Shown: one piece after another, positions 8,798-17,687 of the stretch | How the letters are laid out: the number at the start of each line of letters is the position of its first letter | Position numbering within the stretch: position 1 is the first letter of the stretch | Source: Bog-532 sp963720945 | GTDB lineage: Bacteria; Actinomycetota; Actinomycetes; Streptosporangiales; Streptosporangiaceae | NCBI GenBank assembly: GCA_963720945.1 | Contig: CAVRHH010000014.1 | Coordinates: 1 to 64,000 of the forward strand | Direction: 5' to 3' | DNA length: 64,000 nt | The notes under the pieces: generated by a model | Told to the model about the DNA's origin: nothing | The model's database searches: none | Seen by the model: only the letters and a program-made list of their open reading frames with translations | Position numbers and translations under genes: made by a program

Positions 8798-9538
8798 TCA
8801 AGGTCCCGAAGAGACAGTTAGGTCGACGCCTGTAGAGACAGCGTTCACTTGCTCCCCTCCAGGTGGAGATGAGGAGATAACCACCCCTTGGCCCACGACG
8901 TCAGAAGGTTGGTAGCTAATCGTGCCGACGCTAAGACCACCAGCTTGACTGAGCGCTGCCTCGGCCTGCGAAAGAGTGTCTCCGGCAACAGCCGGAACGG
9001 TTATGATAGGTGGGTGACTGATGCAGGCACAACCCTTAGACACAGTAATATTGATCTGCGAATTCGGGTTGACAATCGTACCTTGCGTCGGGACCGATTC
9101 GGCGATCACCTTGTTTCCGTACTCGGCCGTGTGGACATACGTCGTAGTGCCGACCCGCAAGCCAACCTGGCTTAAGGTGATCGCTGCCTGCGCGATGGTC
9201 TGCCCTACGATCAGGGGCACGGCGATTCCCCTTCTAGCGGGATCGCCGACCGCTGCTGGAGCCGTCGACGTAACTTCAGCTGGGCTCGTGGACGCCCCGC
9301 TGGCCGACACTGGCGTGACCCCTGCTGAGGTCGTGGGCCCCCCGCTGGCCGGCGTTGGCGTGACCCCTGCTGAGGTCGTGGGCACCCTGACCACGTCGCT
9401 AGATGCACCGCAGGACGTCAGTGCGACGGTAAATGCGATTGCGAGCAGCACGCCAAGGGAGCGCCGGACCGATGGGTGTGTTGTGCCGTAACCCGGGACG
9501 CATGGGCCCGCCCCGACGGCACGCCGCTTCTCATGCAC
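8798..9538 (-). CDS. PASTA-domain lipoprotein
   Basis: 246 residues from the GTG at 9538, preceded by AAGGAGG 11 bases upstream. A lipoprotein signal is visible (RRSLGVLLAIAFTVA then the lipobox LTSC), so the mature protein should be anchored outside the membrane. A Ser/Thr/Pro linker with a 15-residue tandem repeat (45-bp unit at 9301 and 9346, TTSAGVTP-type) leads to two PASTA repeats: PLIVGQTIAQAAITLSQVGL followed later by VIAESVPTQGTIV, and VPAVAGDTLSQAEAALSQAG followed later by VVISSSPPGGEQV. PASTA domains bind cell-wall fragments or beta-lactams in PknB-type kinases; here no kinase is attached. Probably a cell-wall-binding surface protein. Confidence 0.75.
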   Translation of the reverse strand: MHEKRRAVGAGPCVPGYGTTHPSVRRSLGVLLAIAFTVALTSCGASSDVVRVPTTSAGVTPTPASGGPTTSAGVTPVSASGASTSPAEVTSTAPAAVGDPARRGIAVPLIVGQTIAQAAITLSQVGLRVGTTTYVHTAEYGNKVIAESVPTQGTIVNPNSQINITVSKGCACISHPPIITVPAVAGDTLSQAEAALSQAGGLSVGTISYQPSDVVGQGVVISSSPPGGEQVNAVSTGVDLTVSSGP

Positions 9539-9801
9539 GCGGATCGCAGCCTCCTTAACACCACCGAGATGAAGTCTGCCAGGTCCGCTGAGCCGGTGCC
9601 TCGACGATCCAGCGCCACAAGCCGAAACCTTCGGCGGAGGGTCGCAGGTCTGAATGAATGCAGGGCGCCATGGCGACTCAACTCTCGTCTCCGTGGGCGG
9701 GCTTGGCACGAGGCGGCACGGGGGCTGCGGTGGCGGCCCGCGCATCACCTCTCTCATTGTCACAGAGCGGCTAGTGGCGCTTCAGATACACATTTGGGCC
9801 A

Positions 9802-9878
9802 GTGTTTGTCACCCCCGTGCTCCGCGCACACGGCTGGCCCTCCGCCAGCACCACGGCAGGGACACCCCGCAACCCCCG
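9802..9878 (+). repeat. Hairpin-bearing direct repeat, copy 2
   Basis: Matches 7214-7290 over about 75 bases, sharing GTGCTCCGCGCACACGGCTG and the downstream AGCACCACG and GGGACACCCCG blocks. The stem GCTGGC / GCCAGC is preserved although the loop changed to CCTCC. Confidence 0.6.
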
Positions 9879-10102
9879 AGACACACAAAGCCGCACGCGG
9901 GCCGCACAGCAGTCTCATAGCGGGACGCCCGCCCATGCAGGCACTGTATGGTGCCATGAGACAGCGACTGCCGCCGCTGGCCTGGGTGGGTGCCGTTCTG
10001 CCCGTTCCGCTTCCGTTTCCTGACCTCACCCACTCTTCGAGCGGCCGAGGTCAGGAAAACTCCAGCTCCACAGAACAACATCCAGCCAGGCAAAAACAAA
10101 GA

Positions 10103-10136
<34 letters not shown>

Positions 10137-10320
10137 AACCCAGGGTGGTACCGCACCCACCGATGACCGGGGAAACTGCAAGCAAGACCAGGCACATGAC
10201 CCGCCGCAGACGTGGCCGGGGAAGCAGCACAACACCCCGGTACAGGCCGCAGCGGGTAACGGGGGAAGCAGCGCGGCTCCCCGGTACAGGAAGTCATCAC
10301 CAGACGCGGACGGCGCAGGC

Positions 10321-10560
10321 TTAACGCTTGCGTGTGACGAACGTGCCGCGTCCGTGGACGGTGACGATCAGCCCGCGTTCACGCAGCAGCTCGTTGGCGC
10401 GCCTGACGGTGTCGTAGGCGACGCCGTACGCCCGGGCCAGCTCACGTTCGGGCGGCAGCCGCGCGCCTGGCTGCCACTCGCCCGATCCGATACGTGCCGC
10501 CATGTGGTTGGCGACCTGGACGTAGACCAGCTCAGGACCATCAAGGTCGATAGCGGGCAT
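10321..10560 (-). CDS. Small GntR-type winged-helix DNA-binding protein
   Basis: 79 residues, only the GntR winged-helix domain: VYVQVANHMAARIGSGEWQPGARLPPERELARAYGVAYDTVR-type order, with the wing GRGTFVTRKR at the C-terminus. There is no effector domain. Such stand-alone GntR domains are common regulators on actinomycete integrative elements (KorSA-like). Start ATG 10560 chosen; an in-frame GTG at 10575 is an alternative and neither has a strong ribosome site. It is divergent from the two small genes at 10736-11526 and may control them. Confidence 0.75.
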   Translation of the reverse strand: MPAIDLDGPELVYVQVANHMAARIGSGEWQPGARLPPERELARAYGVAYDTVRRANELLRERGLIVTVHGRGTFVTRKR

Positions 10561-10735
10561 ATCGTCGTCGGTCACAATGATCAAGGTAAAGCATCCCTGA
10601 CCTGGGATTACATTTGCCAAGCTTGCATATGCTATGCCGAGCTTGGTAGTTTGAAGCTGCGTGGCACCCGCTGGTGACCCGTGGCGGGTGCCACGCCAGC
10701 GGGTCAGATATACGGGCCAGGCAAGGGACACAGCG

Positions 10736-10930
10736 ATGACAGCGCCGTATGACCAGCAGCTCCGGCAGCAGCGGTTCACCCAGGACAACCCCGGCTGGGC
10801 GATCCACGCCCAGGACGAGGCCACCCACTTCACCGCCGAAAAACGCGACGGCCCCACTCGCCACATCGTGGCCTACGGCTCACTCAAGGCGCTGCTGGAC
10901 CGGCTCGATGAGATCGTGGCCAGCCGATGA
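10736..10930 (+). CDS. Small conserved hypothetical protein (64 aa)
   Basis: 64 residues starting MTAPYDQQLRQQRF. AAGGGA lies 7 bases before the ATG. It contains WAIHAQDEATHFTAEKRDG and ends LKALLDRLDEIVASR. Similar short proteins accompany GntR regulators on actinobacterial mobile elements, but I cannot assign a function. Its stop overlaps the next start (ATGA at 10927), so the two genes are translationally coupled. Confidence 0.6.
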   Translation: MTAPYDQQLRQQRFTQDNPGWAIHAQDEATHFTAEKRDGPTRHIVAYGSLKALLDRLDEIVASR

Positions 10931-11526
10931 CCCACGTGCCGGACCTCACCCTGTCCCCGAGTGCCGGTTCTGGTACAGCCCCGGCCCAGATGATCACCCG
11001 GCTGGCCGCCGCCGGTGTCGGCGTGCACAGCCATTGCCGGGGCGACAGCCGCGAACTGGTCATCCTCAACGTCCCCGGAGCCCGGTCCTGCCTGACCTTT
11101 ACTGGGACCGGATGGGTCCAGTGGCATTACGAACCCGCTACCGGCACAGCCACCAGCGCGGTCACCCTCACCGGGATCATCGTGCACATCCTCGGCGCAC
11201 CCCAGGTCGCTAACACGGCCCCCGACGCGGATGCCTACCGCGCGTTCCCGCTCAAAGGCGCCGTCGGCCGGTCCGTCCCGGACCGGGGCCTGACCGTCAC
11301 CCTGCAGGTGAGTGAAGACCTGGAATCATTCGAGGCCACCACCGACATCGAGGTCACCAGCCCCGCCCAGCCCTGGCTCGGCACCGTCCGGCTCAGCGAC
11401 AACGGCCACCTCGAATGGGACTGCGACTACCGCACCGCCTTCCACGGCGACCCCGGCGCACTGATCGACGTGATCGCCCCCGTCCTCCGCGCCGCCCTCA
11501 TCCCAGCACCGAGGCATATCCCGTGA
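10927..11526 (+). CDS. Hypothetical protein, island-encoded (199 aa)
   Basis: 199 residues with no signal peptide or membrane segment. Motifs that stand out are LVILNVPGARSCLTFTGTGW and GHLEWDCDYR. Start ATG overlaps the previous stop. Not recognised; the two-gene unit with the preceding 64-aa protein is the only functional clue. Confidence 0.6.
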   Translation: MTHVPDLTLSPSAGSGTAPAQMITRLAAAGVGVHSHCRGDSRELVILNVPGARSCLTFTGTGWVQWHYEPATGTATSAVTLTGIIVHILGAPQVANTAPDADAYRAFPLKGAVGRSVPDRGLTVTLQVSEDLESFEATTDIEVTSPAQPWLGTVRLSDNGHLEWDCDYRTAFHGDPGALIDVIAPVLRAALIPAPRHIP

Positions 11527-12090
11527 CCGGCCAGCTTGCGGCCGTACTCCGGTTGCCCGCTCCGGTACCCGGCCGCTGATACCGGCCGCCGGTTGCCGAA
11601 GATTGCCGGTGGCTGCCGAAGAATGACCGTTCCGGCCCGGCCCGCCCCGGTGGCGGGATACACGTTGCCTATGCAGCCCGGTCCCGCCCAGGTGCGCGGT
11701 GGCTGATTCTTTAGCCACCTCCCGGCTCCGGGCATCGCGCGGGGACCCCTCGGAAGGCCAGCCGGGCAACAGCACGGGCAGCGGCAAGGCTGCCCGGCCC
11801 GCCGGATCAGCGTATGGCCTCCCGCCCCCCGCACGAAGCCCTCCACCGGCAGGACACCGGCCAAACAATCACCCCCCGCTCCCGCCGTAACAAAAGCGAT
11901 CCACCGCACCGATGACCGCACGAAAGGACCCGGAAATACGTGCAGGTAATTCACCGGGAGCCATTAAAGAACCGCGCATTACCGGATACAATTGGGAAGA
12001 AGAAAGGCCCGGGATTCCGGGAAAGAACCGGCCGGGAAGACTCAGGCATTGGACGCCTGCCAGGCCGGAATGATCAGGAAGGCCCCCGTT
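11527..12090. other. Gene-free stretch upstream of the recombinase
   Basis: No coding pattern seen. There are short degenerate repeats of the type TGCCGAAGATTGCCGG / TGCCGAAGAATGACCG near 11595-11630, and the last 150 bases are more AT-rich, as expected for a promoter region of the recombinase gene. No tRNA gene was found. Confidence 0.5.
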
Positions 12091-13959
12091 ATGGCTACGT
12101 CATCATCCGCGCCGCCCGTGACCGGGCCGGCCGAGCCGGTCCCGGTAGCGATCCTGGCCCGCACCTCCACCCTCGCGCTGCAGGACCCGTTCGCGTCGCT
12201 GAACCGGCAGATCACCTCCGCCCGGGAATGGCTGCCCGAAGGCTTCTACGTGGCCGGCTACTACTGGGACGTCGAATCGGGCGGGCTGGACATCGAGCAG
12301 CGCGGCCACGGCAGCTACGGCCAGCTCACCGCCAAGGGCCTGCCCCGGGACGGCGGGCTGGCTGATCTGCTGGCCGAGGCGAAAGCCCCGCAGTCCCGGT
12401 TCGCGGCCGTGGTGGTCGAAGACATCGAGCGGTCCGCCCGGGACACCTACAATTCCCTCAAGCTGGAACGGCAATTGGCCGACCAGGGGATCCCATTGTT
12501 TGCCACCGATGAGCCCGCCGATATCACCGGGATCAGCCCGACCACCATCCTCGCCCGCCGCATCAAGCAAGGCGTCGCCGAATGGTTCCGGCTCCAGCTC
12601 AAAGAAAAGACCTGGAAAGGGCTGAAAGAGCACACCGCCGAAGGGTGGAACCTCGGCCCGGTCCCCTACGGGTACCTCCCGGACCGGGTACCGCACCCGA
12701 ACCCGTTCAGGCCGCCCAGGGACGTACCAAAACCCGCCTGGTCCTGGACCCGGACCGCGCCCGGGTCGTGGTGCAGATCTACACCTGGCGGATCGTGGAC
12801 AAGCTGGGGATCAACGCGATCGTGGCCCGGCTCAACACCGACCATGCCACCTACCCGCCGGCGGACCCGGCTGCCGGGTGGAGCCTCGGCGGCGTGTCCG
12901 CCATCCTCAGCAACCCGAAGTACACCGGGTATCAGGTGTTCGGCCGCCGCCGCCGGGGCCGCCCCGTCCCAGTAGAGCAGTGGCACTGGTCACCGGTCCC
13001 GGCGCACCCGCAGATCATCGACCGGGCCACCTGGGACGCCGCCCAGGCCGCCGGGGCCGCCCACGGCAGCACCCGCGACGGCGACGAGCCCAACCCCCAC
13101 CCCGCCACCCGCCGCACCTACCTGCTGCGGTCCCGGGTCCGGTGCAAGCTGTGCCAGCGGCGGATGTGCGGCATCACCCGCACCCACCGCGACCGCGGCC
13201 CCCACGGCGACTACACCTACTACATCTGCCAGTTTGATCCCGGCAATCCCCGGCACGCCGCCGCCGTCCCCGGCCACCCCCGCACCGTCGCCGCCCGCCA
13301 GGACCTCCTCCTGGCCACGCTGCGGGACGGGCTGGCCGCCTACGCCCTGGCCCCCGGCCGCGCCGCCCGGCTGGCTGAACTCCTCCCGGCCGGGGCCGCC
13401 GACGCCCAGGCCCGCCACGACGCCCAGGCCGCCGCGCTCCGGCTCCGGCTCAAGCAGGCCGACGCCGCCGAGCACAACCTGATCACCGAACTGAACAACG
13501 CGGCCGGCATGCCCGCCAAGGCCGCTGACGCCTACCGTGCCCGCATCCGCCAGCAGTTCGTCACCCTGTACGGCGAACGCGAGACCCTCACCGGCCAGCT
13601 TGACGCCCTGGACAAAGACACCGGGCGGCACGGCACCGACCCCGCCCTGCTGGACGAGCTGCCCGAACTGGCCGGCCGTGGACGGGCTGCCCGAACGGAT
13701 CCAGGCCGAGCTGTTCGCCGCGTTCGACATCCAGATCCTGTGGAACGCGCCCATGAAACAGGCAACGTTTTTCGCCACCATCACCGACACCACCCCCGGC
13801 ATCGTGACCGCCCTCCTCGCCCGAGCCGGCGACGGCGACCCCGCCACCGCCAGCACCGGCACGGACCCGGACCAGGCCCCAGCCAGCACCGCCACGTTTT
13901 CGGTTCCATCACGTAGCGGGATGCTGCGGGGAACTCTGCCCAACTCGACGCCGGGACGC
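12091..13959 (+). pseudogene. Large serine recombinase (site-specific integrase), two frameshifts
   Basis: Large serine recombinases integrate or invert DNA between short att sites. The catalytic domain is present: VAILARTSTLALQDPF with the nucleophile Ser in ARTS, later VVVEDIERSARDTYNSLKLE. The recombinase domain follows (WLNxxGI-like NAIVARLNTDHATYPP, then SAILSNPKYTGYQVFGRR), then the zinc ribbon (RCKLCQRRMCG ... YYICQF), a coiled coil and ILWNAPMKQATFF. The frame breaks near 12700 (one base missing in a C run) and near 13680 (one base extra); otherwise all domains are present. After the second shift the frame stays open to 14190, through the right 20-bp repeat and into antisense ispH, so the true end is uncertain. 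Start ATG 12091 begins just before the first strand. Confidence 0.82.
13924..13943 (-). repeat. 20-bp inverted repeat, right copy (possible recombination site)
   Basis: CTGCGGGGAACTCTGCCCAA, the exact reverse complement of 6785-6804. It lies inside the 3' end of the recombinase reading frame and 17 bases beyond the ispH stop codon. It marks the right boundary between the accessory island and core genes. Confidence 0.6.
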
Positions 13960-14951
13960 CTAGCTCTCCGCCGCGTGGCTCTCGGCGTGGTCCCGGGTGC
14001 GGGGCGGCCTGATCTCGCGGGGCAGCGCGAACGAAATGCGTTCCTTGATCGTTTCGACTTCCTCGACGTCGCCGAAGCCCCGCTCGGCCAGCCAGCCGAG
14101 CACTCCGCTGACGAGTTCCTCCGGCACCGACGCGCCGCTGGTCACGCCGACGGTCGTAACACCGTCCAGCCAGAGCTCGTCGATCTCTGACGCGTCGTCG
14201 ACGAGGTACGAAGCGGCCGCGCCCGAATCCTTGGCCACCTCGACGAGCCGCACGGAGTTAGACGAGTTCTGCGAGCCGACCACCAGGACCAGGTCCGATT
14301 GGACGGCGATCTCCTTGACGGCCAGCTGTCGGTTCTGCGTGGCGTAGCAGATATCGTCACTCGGCGGATCCAGCAGGGTCGGGAACCGGTCCCGCAGCGC
14401 CGCCACGGTCTCGGTCGTCTCATCCACGGAAAGCGTCGTCTGCGACAGCCAGACCACCTTGGCCGGATCGCGGACGTCCACGGAGCCGGCCCCTCCGGGC
14501 CGTCCACCAGGCGGACGCGCGCGGGCGCCTCCCCGGTCGTGCCGATGACCTCTTCGTGGCCCTCGTGGCCAATGAGCAGGATGTCATAATCCTGCGCCGC
14601 AAAGCGCCGGGCTTCGTTGTGCACCTTGGTAACGAGGGGGCACGTCGCGTCGATCACCTGAAGGCCCCGCTGTTCGGCGTCGGCGCGGACGTCCGGAGCG
14701 ATCCCGTGGGCCGAGAACACCACCACCGAACCGGGCGGGATGTCCGCGTTCTCGTCCACGAACACCGCACCACGCTGTTCCAGGGATCGCACCACGTGCA
14801 GGTTGTGCACGATCTGCTTGCGGACGTAGACGGGGGTGCCGTAGCGCTCGAGCGCCATCTCGACCGTCTGCACGGCCCGGTCGACACCAGCGCAGTAACC
14901 GCGCGGCTTGGCGAGGAGGACACGCCTGGTGGTCGCAGACATGTCACCCAT
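13960..14951 (-). CDS. ispH: 4-hydroxy-3-methylbut-2-enyl diphosphate reductase IspH (one-base frameshift)
   Basis: Last enzyme of the MEP isoprenoid pathway, a [4Fe-4S] reductase making IPP and DMAPP from HMBPP. N-terminal part: RRVLLAKPRGYCAGVDRAV with the first cluster Cys, VRKQIVHNLHVV, VFSAHGIAP and IDATCPLVTKVH with the second Cys, then LLIGHEGHEEVIGT. The remainder is in another frame: VVWLSQTTLSVDET, DICYATQNRQ with the third Cys, VVGSQNSSNS, VGVTSGASVPEELV. Adding one G to the G run at 14490-14493 (C run on the plus strand) rejoins them with nothing lost. As ispH is normally essential where the MEP route is used, a sequencing error is the simplest explanation. ATG 14951 or 14942 could be the start. 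Confidence 0.93.
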
Positions 14952-15014
14952 GTTAGGCGAGGGCAGCCGGCATGTTAGGCGTGGGCAGCCGACATGTTGG
15001 GCGAGGGCAGCCGG
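14949..15014 (-). repeat. 22-bp repeat, three tandem copies, at the ispH start
   Basis: Three copies of a unit like CATGTTAGGCGAGGGCAGCC plus two bases (14949-14970, 14971-14992, 14993-15014) with two or three changes between copies. On the coding strand each unit ends in an ATG; the last one is the upstream candidate start of ispH. Confidence 0.85.
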
Positions 15015-15222
15015 GACGCACCCGGCCGTGCGCCCAAGCGGGGGCACGCCGACGCGCCGACGGTGACCAGGCCTTGACAAGCGGCGATTTCGACGTGTTT
15101 GCGACGGCCCCGGAGAGACGCCAAAATACCGGCAAGGACAACGCATCAATGAAGAGCGCCAGCCGGATCACGTGGTTATGGCATCCTGCACGTGTCCGCC
15201 CCCGTTAAGGGAGAGATTCCAT

Positions 15223-15873
15223 ATGCGCTTCCCGCAGGTCAGCGAACGGGTCAAGGAGGCACCGGCTCACGCGCTGCGTGCCGTGTTCGCCAGCATTGGC
15301 CAGGTCCGGCTGGTCACCGACCGGATGAAGAACAAGCCGGGAGCTGAGGAACGGGCCACCAGCACACGTCCCGGCGAGTCAGCCACAGCAGGCACGCCGG
15401 CCGCGGAGGCCGCGGCCGCCACCCCCGTAGCGGAGGACACGGCCGCCGCCGAACCCGCCCCCGCAGCGGACGTCACACCAGCCGCCGAACCCGTCCCGGC
15501 CGCGGAGGCACCGGCCGCGGAGGCCACGCCAGACGCTGACGCGGCCCCGGCCGGGCAGGCCGAACCGGAAACCCCAGCGCCCACGGCCGCCGCGCCGGTT
15601 GAGGCCGCCACGCCAGTTGAGGCCCCTGCACCGCCCGTGTCCGCCCCCGCCGAACCGGCTGGGGCAGAACCGGCTGCGGTTGCGGACGGCGCGCCGCCGA
15701 TGGCCAACTACGAGCAGCTGACGATCGCCTCCTTGCGCGCCCGGCTGCGCGGCCTCACGATCGTCCAGGTCCGCGAGCTCATCAGTTACGAGCAGGCGCA
15801 CGCGAAGCGGCCGGACGTCATCGCGATGTTCGAGCGCCGGGTGGCCAAGCTGGAAGCCCCGGCAGAAGGCTGA
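15223..15873 (+). CDS. Lipid droplet-associated protein
   Basis: 216 residues from ATG 15223, behind AAGGGAGAG at 15208-15216. The conserved N-terminus MRFPQVSERVKEAPAHALRA is an amphipathic segment. A ~120-residue Ala/Pro/Glu spacer follows, then the conserved C-terminal block YEQLTIASLRARLRGLTIVQ and YEQAHAKRPDVIAMFERRVA. This end-spacer-end layout and the location between ispH and xseA match the actinobacterial lipid droplet-associated protein family, which coats triacylglycerol droplets. Divergent from ispH, and only 13 bases ahead of xseA, so likely co-transcribed with it. Confidence 0.82.
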   Translation: MRFPQVSERVKEAPAHALRAVFASIGQVRLVTDRMKNKPGAEERATSTRPGESATAGTPAAEAAAATPVAEDTAAAEPAPAADVTPAAEPVPAAEAPAAEATPDADAAPAGQAEPETPAPTAAAPVEAATPVEAPAPPVSAPAEPAGAEPAAVADGAPPMANYEQLTIASLRARLRGLTIVQVRELISYEQAHAKRPDVIAMFERRVAKLEAPAEG

Positions 15874-15886
15874 GCCGGCCCGGATC

Positions 15887-17281
15887 ATGGCCCTGCAGAC
15901 ATCGGCCGAATCACCGGTCCCCGTCCGGACGGTGCTGCAACTGGTCGGCGGCTGGGTCTCCCGGCTGGGCCGCATCTGGGTCGACGGGGAGATCGCTGAG
16001 CTGGCCCGGCGCGGCGGGACGGTGTTCCTCACCCTGCGCGACCCGGCGGCGGCCGTCTCGGTCCGGGTGGTCTGCCCCCGGATCGTGTTCGAGGCGATCA
16101 ATCCCCCGCCCAGCGAGGGCGCCCGGGTGGTTGTATACGCCAAGCCGGACTTCAACGCCACCCGCGGGTCGTTCGCGCTGACGGCCCTGGACATCCGGCC
16201 GGTCGGCATCGGGGAGCTGCTGGCCCGGCTGGAGCAGCTGCGCCGCCAGCTGGCCGCGGAGGGACTGTTCAGTACCGAGCGCAAGCGCAGGCTCCCGTTC
16301 CTGCCGCACGTGGTCGGCCTCATCTGCGGGCGCGACTCAGCGGCGCAGCGCGACGTGCAGCGCATCGCGGCGCGGCGCTGGCCGGCCGTGCGCTTCCGGG
16401 TCGAGCAGGTGGCGGTGCAGGGACCGTACGCGGCCGGCGAGGTCACTGAGGCACTGAACCGGCTGGATGGGGCGCCCGGGATCGATGTGATTATTATCGC
16501 GCGCGGCGGCGGGTCGCTGGAGGATCTGCTCCCGTTCTCGGACGAGTCGCTCATCCGCGCGGTCGCCGCGTGCCGGACTCCCGTCGTCAGCGCGATCGGG
16601 CACGAGCAGGACACTCCCCTGCTGGACCACGTGGCCGACCTCCGCGCGGCCACGCCGACCGATGCCGCCAAGCGGGTGGTGCCCGACGTCACGGAACAGC
16701 TTGCCCTCATCGCGGGGCTGCGGGACCGGGCACGTCGCTGCGTGAACGGCCGGATCGAGCGCGAGATGTCCTGGCTGGCGGCGGTGACGTCGCGGCCGTC
16801 GATCGCGGATCCGGTGCGGGAAGTCGAGCGGCACCAGGAGCAGGTGGCCGCGCTGGCCCAGCGCGCACGGCGGTGCCTCGGCGCGGCACTCGACCGGGCC
16901 GGTGATGACGTCGCCCACACCCGGGCCCGGCTGCTCGCCCTGTCACCCGCCTCGACGCTGGGGCGCGGCTACGCCATCGTTCAGCACGCCGACGAGAGCG
17001 TGGTCCGTTCCGCGGCCGAGGTCGCCGACGCCGAGCCGCTGACCGTCCGGTTCGCGGAGGACCAGCTCAGCGTGACGGCCGCCCGGCAGCCTGGCCCGAG
17101 CCCCGCCCAGAGCGCCGGCCCGAGCCCCGCCCAGAGCGCCGGCCCGAGCCCCGCCCACAGTGCCGGCCCGAGCGCCGACCCGGCGGAGAAGCCGGCCGAG
17201 AAACCAGTCGCGAAGAAACCCGGCCCGGCGAGGAAACCCGCTCCGGCGAAGAGCCGTCCGGGCCAGGCGCCTCGCCGGTAA
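15887..17281 (+). CDS. xseA: Exodeoxyribonuclease VII large subunit
   Basis: Catalytic subunit of ExoVII, a single-strand exonuclease acting in both directions in repair and recombination. 464 residues. N-terminal OB fold: VRTVLQLVGGWVSRLGRIWV, then GGTVFLTLRDPAAAVSVRVV. The catalytic core follows with GLICGRDSAAQRDV, DVIIIARGGGSLEDLLPFSD and VVSAIGHEQDTPLLDHVAD-type motifs, then the coiled coil and TLGRGYAIVQ. The C-terminal ~65 residues are an extra Pro/Ala/Lys tail containing three copies of an 8-residue repeat (GPSPAQSA), encoded by a 24-bp tandem repeat around 17093-17165. Confidence 0.96.
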   Translation: MALQTSAESPVPVRTVLQLVGGWVSRLGRIWVDGEIAELARRGGTVFLTLRDPAAAVSVRVVCPRIVFEAINPPPSEGARVVVYAKPDFNATRGSFALTALDIRPVGIGELLARLEQLRRQLAAEGLFSTERKRRLPFLPHVVGLICGRDSAAQRDVQRIAARRWPAVRFRVEQVAVQGPYAAGEVTEALNRLDGAPGIDVIIIARGGGSLEDLLPFSDESLIRAVAACRTPVVSAIGHEQDTPLLDHVADLRAATPTDAAKRVVPDVTEQLALIAGLRDRARRCVNGRIEREMSWLAAVTSRPSIADPVREVERHQEQVAALAQRARRCLGAALDRAGDDVAHTRARLLALSPASTLGRGYAIVQHADESVVRSAAEVADAEPLTVRFAEDQLSVTAARQPGPSPAQSAGPSPAQSAGPSPAHSAGPSADPAEKPAEKPVAKKPGPARKPAPAKSRPGQAPRR

Positions 17282-17326
17282 GCGGCGTTACGCGGCGCCA
17301 GCCGCCGATGGGGATAGGTTGGAGCG

Positions 17327-17608
17327 GTGGCAGACAGCGACGGGCGCGCGGCTGATCAGCCGGCGGACCGGGCCGGTACGCAGGCCGGGGCGCTGTCCTA
17401 CGAGCAGGCCCGGGACGAGCTGGCCTCGGTGGTCAAGCGGCTCGAAACCGGTGGCCTGACCCTCGAGCAGTCACTGGAGCTGTGGGAACGTGGCGAGCGG
17501 CTGGCCGCCGTCTGCGAGCGCCTGCTGGACGGGGCGCGGGCCCGGCTGTCGGCGGCCACGGCCGAGCGGGCTGGCGACGGCGACGGCGACCCCGACGCGC
17601 CGTTCTAG
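17327..17608 (+). CDS. xseB: Exodeoxyribonuclease VII small subunit
   Basis: 93 residues. The core LSYEQARDELASVVKRLETG, LTLEQSLELWERGE and CERLLDGARARL is the XseB helical pair that binds the XseA coiled coil. Starts at GTG 17327, 45 bases after the xseA stop. About 20 variable residues precede the conserved core. Confidence 0.95.
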   Translation: MADSDGRAADQPADRAGTQAGALSYEQARDELASVVKRLETGGLTLEQSLELWERGERLAAVCERLLDGARARLSAATAERAGDGDGDPDAPF

Positions 17609-17687
17609 CACCGTTCCAGCGCCTGGCACCGGCTGGTCCAGCGCCATGTACCGGCTGGTCTAGCGCCCGGCACCGGCGGGTTCCGGT

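Noticed and set aside
7214..9878. Possible CRISPR repeats (GTGCTCCGCGCACACGG resembles type I-E repeat starts)
   Set aside because: Only two copies 2.6 kb apart, similarity continues far beyond a 29-base repeat, no spacers and no cas genes.
15379..16920. Long leftward open frame (513 codons) opposite LDAP and xseA
   Set aside because: It mirrors the GC-rich codons of two well-supported genes, and its translation is Arg/Ser-rich with no motif.
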